Positions 63,491 through 64,000 of a DNA stretch of 64,000 nucleotides are shown here, one piece after another. The notes beneath the pieces are model-generated. The model worked only from the letters and a program-made list of their open reading frames with translations, was not told where the DNA came from and did not search any database. The stretch is from Coccinella septempunctata (taxonomy: Eukaryota; Arthropoda; Insecta; Coleoptera; Coccinellidae), in contig NC_058192.1 of NCBI RefSeq assembly GCF_907165205.1, forward strand, positions 37,228,001 to 37,292,000, read 5' to 3'. Position numbers and translations under genes: made by a program. The stretch's first letter is position 1; the number at the start of each line of letters is the position of its first letter.

Positions 63491-64000
63491 TGGTCCTTTT
63501 CAAGAATATTGCAGAAATCGAGTGTATATCAGAAGGCATTCAAAGAATTAGGAAACGCAGAAATAGTACAGAAGAAAGAAAAAAATTTCCCGATACTAGA
63601 GAAATTTGTATGCCAAATGTATGGTTTGAAATGTTCAAAGTTAAATAATGCACAATGTATATGGCGAAATTGTTATTTAAAAGAACCAACAATTCTTACA
63701 CCTGAAAATAACGGTTGGAACTTAATTGATAGTCGTTACGAATTTAATTGGTTTGAGGGGAATACGGTTCCATCTTCTACATACGACATACTTTTATAAG
63801 GACCTGCTGATACTGCCACAGCACAATCGACTGAAACTGAGGAATGCATTTCAGGTAACATACAACTATTTCATTCCGTAACATTTAATACGCAGTCCTA
63901 TGTAATTGAGCTTGATATTTAATTCTTAACAACCTTATTGATTCATTAAAATATTTTTTTTTACTATTTTCAGATGAGGAAAACATTGTTGAAGAATCAG
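62877..64000. repeat. Large inverted repeat, 14-bp spacer, runs off the window end
   Basis: The left arm (62877-63490) and right arm (63505 to beyond 64000) are inverse copies meeting at CACTCGATTTCTGCAATATT | 14 bp | AATATTGCAGAAATCGAGTG. The right arm lacks about 170 bp of the left arm's exon. Both arms carry the intron with its splice sites, so this is a DNA-level duplication, not a retrocopy. Confidence 0.9.
63530..64000 (+). pseudogene. Inverted partial copy of the uncharacterised gene
   Basis: Plus strand: VYQKAFKELGNAEIVQKKEK then ILEKFVCQMYGLKCSKLNNA, a deletion that removes the LPPCKREL block, then IWRNCYLKEPTILTPENNGW and FNWFEGNTVPSSTYDILL followed by TAA, where the left arm has CAA (63797-63799). 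The acidic tail region resumes after the same intron (ACTATTTTCAG|ATGAGG at 63974) and leaves the window. Internal deletion plus nonsense codon indicate a pseudogene. It supplies a likely upstream coding segment (AFKELG, before ILEKFV) that the left arm has lost. Confidence 0.75.

Noticed and set aside
1..64000. CRISPR arrays, operons, bacterial promoters or attachment sites
   Set aside because: Tandem arrays here lack the repeat/spacer pattern, and the sequence is clearly eukaryotic (introns, LINEs, Penelope elements).

Overview
This window is eukaryotic and most likely from an insect. It is AT-rich, has introns with GT/AG borders, non-LTR retrotransposons of Jockey, CR1-like and R1-like type, Penelope-like elements (PLEs) with GIY-YIG endonuclease, hAT and Tc1/mariner relics and many MITEs. 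Operon and ribosome-binding-site logic does not apply. Only two pieces look like host-type genes: one internal exon of 6-phosphogluconate dehydrogenase (59.0-59.4 kb) and a two-exon gene of an uncharacterised metazoan family (62.8-63.5 kb), which lies in one arm of a large inverted repeat running off the window end.

Layout. 0-5.8 kb: minisatellite, a decayed pol fragment and a near full-length but frameshifted CR1-like LINE (L3). 5.2-13.6 kb: a tandem segmental duplication of [L3 3' end - PLE-A - hAT end - R1-like LINE 5' part]; the second unit was later hit by LINE L4 and by a solo LTR. 12.0-19.95 kb: a Russian doll in which a PLE is split by a hAT element (8-bp TSD), and that hAT carries an R1-like LINE (14-bp TSD) and a second solo LTR (5-bp TSD). 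20-25 kb: THAP-like relic, first copy of a 1.9-kb duplicated repeat with a minisatellite, and a hAT terminus. 25-28.7 kb: LINE L1 broken by LINE L2, by a TIR element and by two nested MITEs. 28.9-34.85 kb: a dead Jockey-clade LINE (J1 copy A) with a 2-kb foldback-like insertion exactly between ORF1 and ORF2. 35-36.1 kb: SINE-like head and a 131-bp palindromic satellite. 36.1-43.7 kb: second copy of the duplicated repeat, carrying a hAT (hAT-F1), which carries a full-length J1 LINE (copy B) with 14-bp TSD. 44-51 kb: mariner relic, MITE clusters and a 784-bp mariner-type MITE. 51.6-57.4 kb: onion-like nest built from inverted repeats, with a Penelope inverted dimer and hammerhead-like motifs. 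57.7-64 kb: palindromic elements, the 6PGD exon, and the inverted-repeat gene.

The most unusual signal is a set of at least eight ultra-short (17-47 bp) palindromic or single-end insertions. Most have CA...TG ends and are flanked by 7-8-bp direct repeats, and two have an empty paralogous site elsewhere in the window. Five reproduce the termini of hAT-F1 in this window. One is the only visible lesion in ORF2 of LINE J1 copy B. They form two sequence families (micro-F1, micro-F2) and look like minimal hAT insertions or remnants of aborted gap repair after excision. All alignments here were made by eye; identities are not given as numbers because they were not computed.
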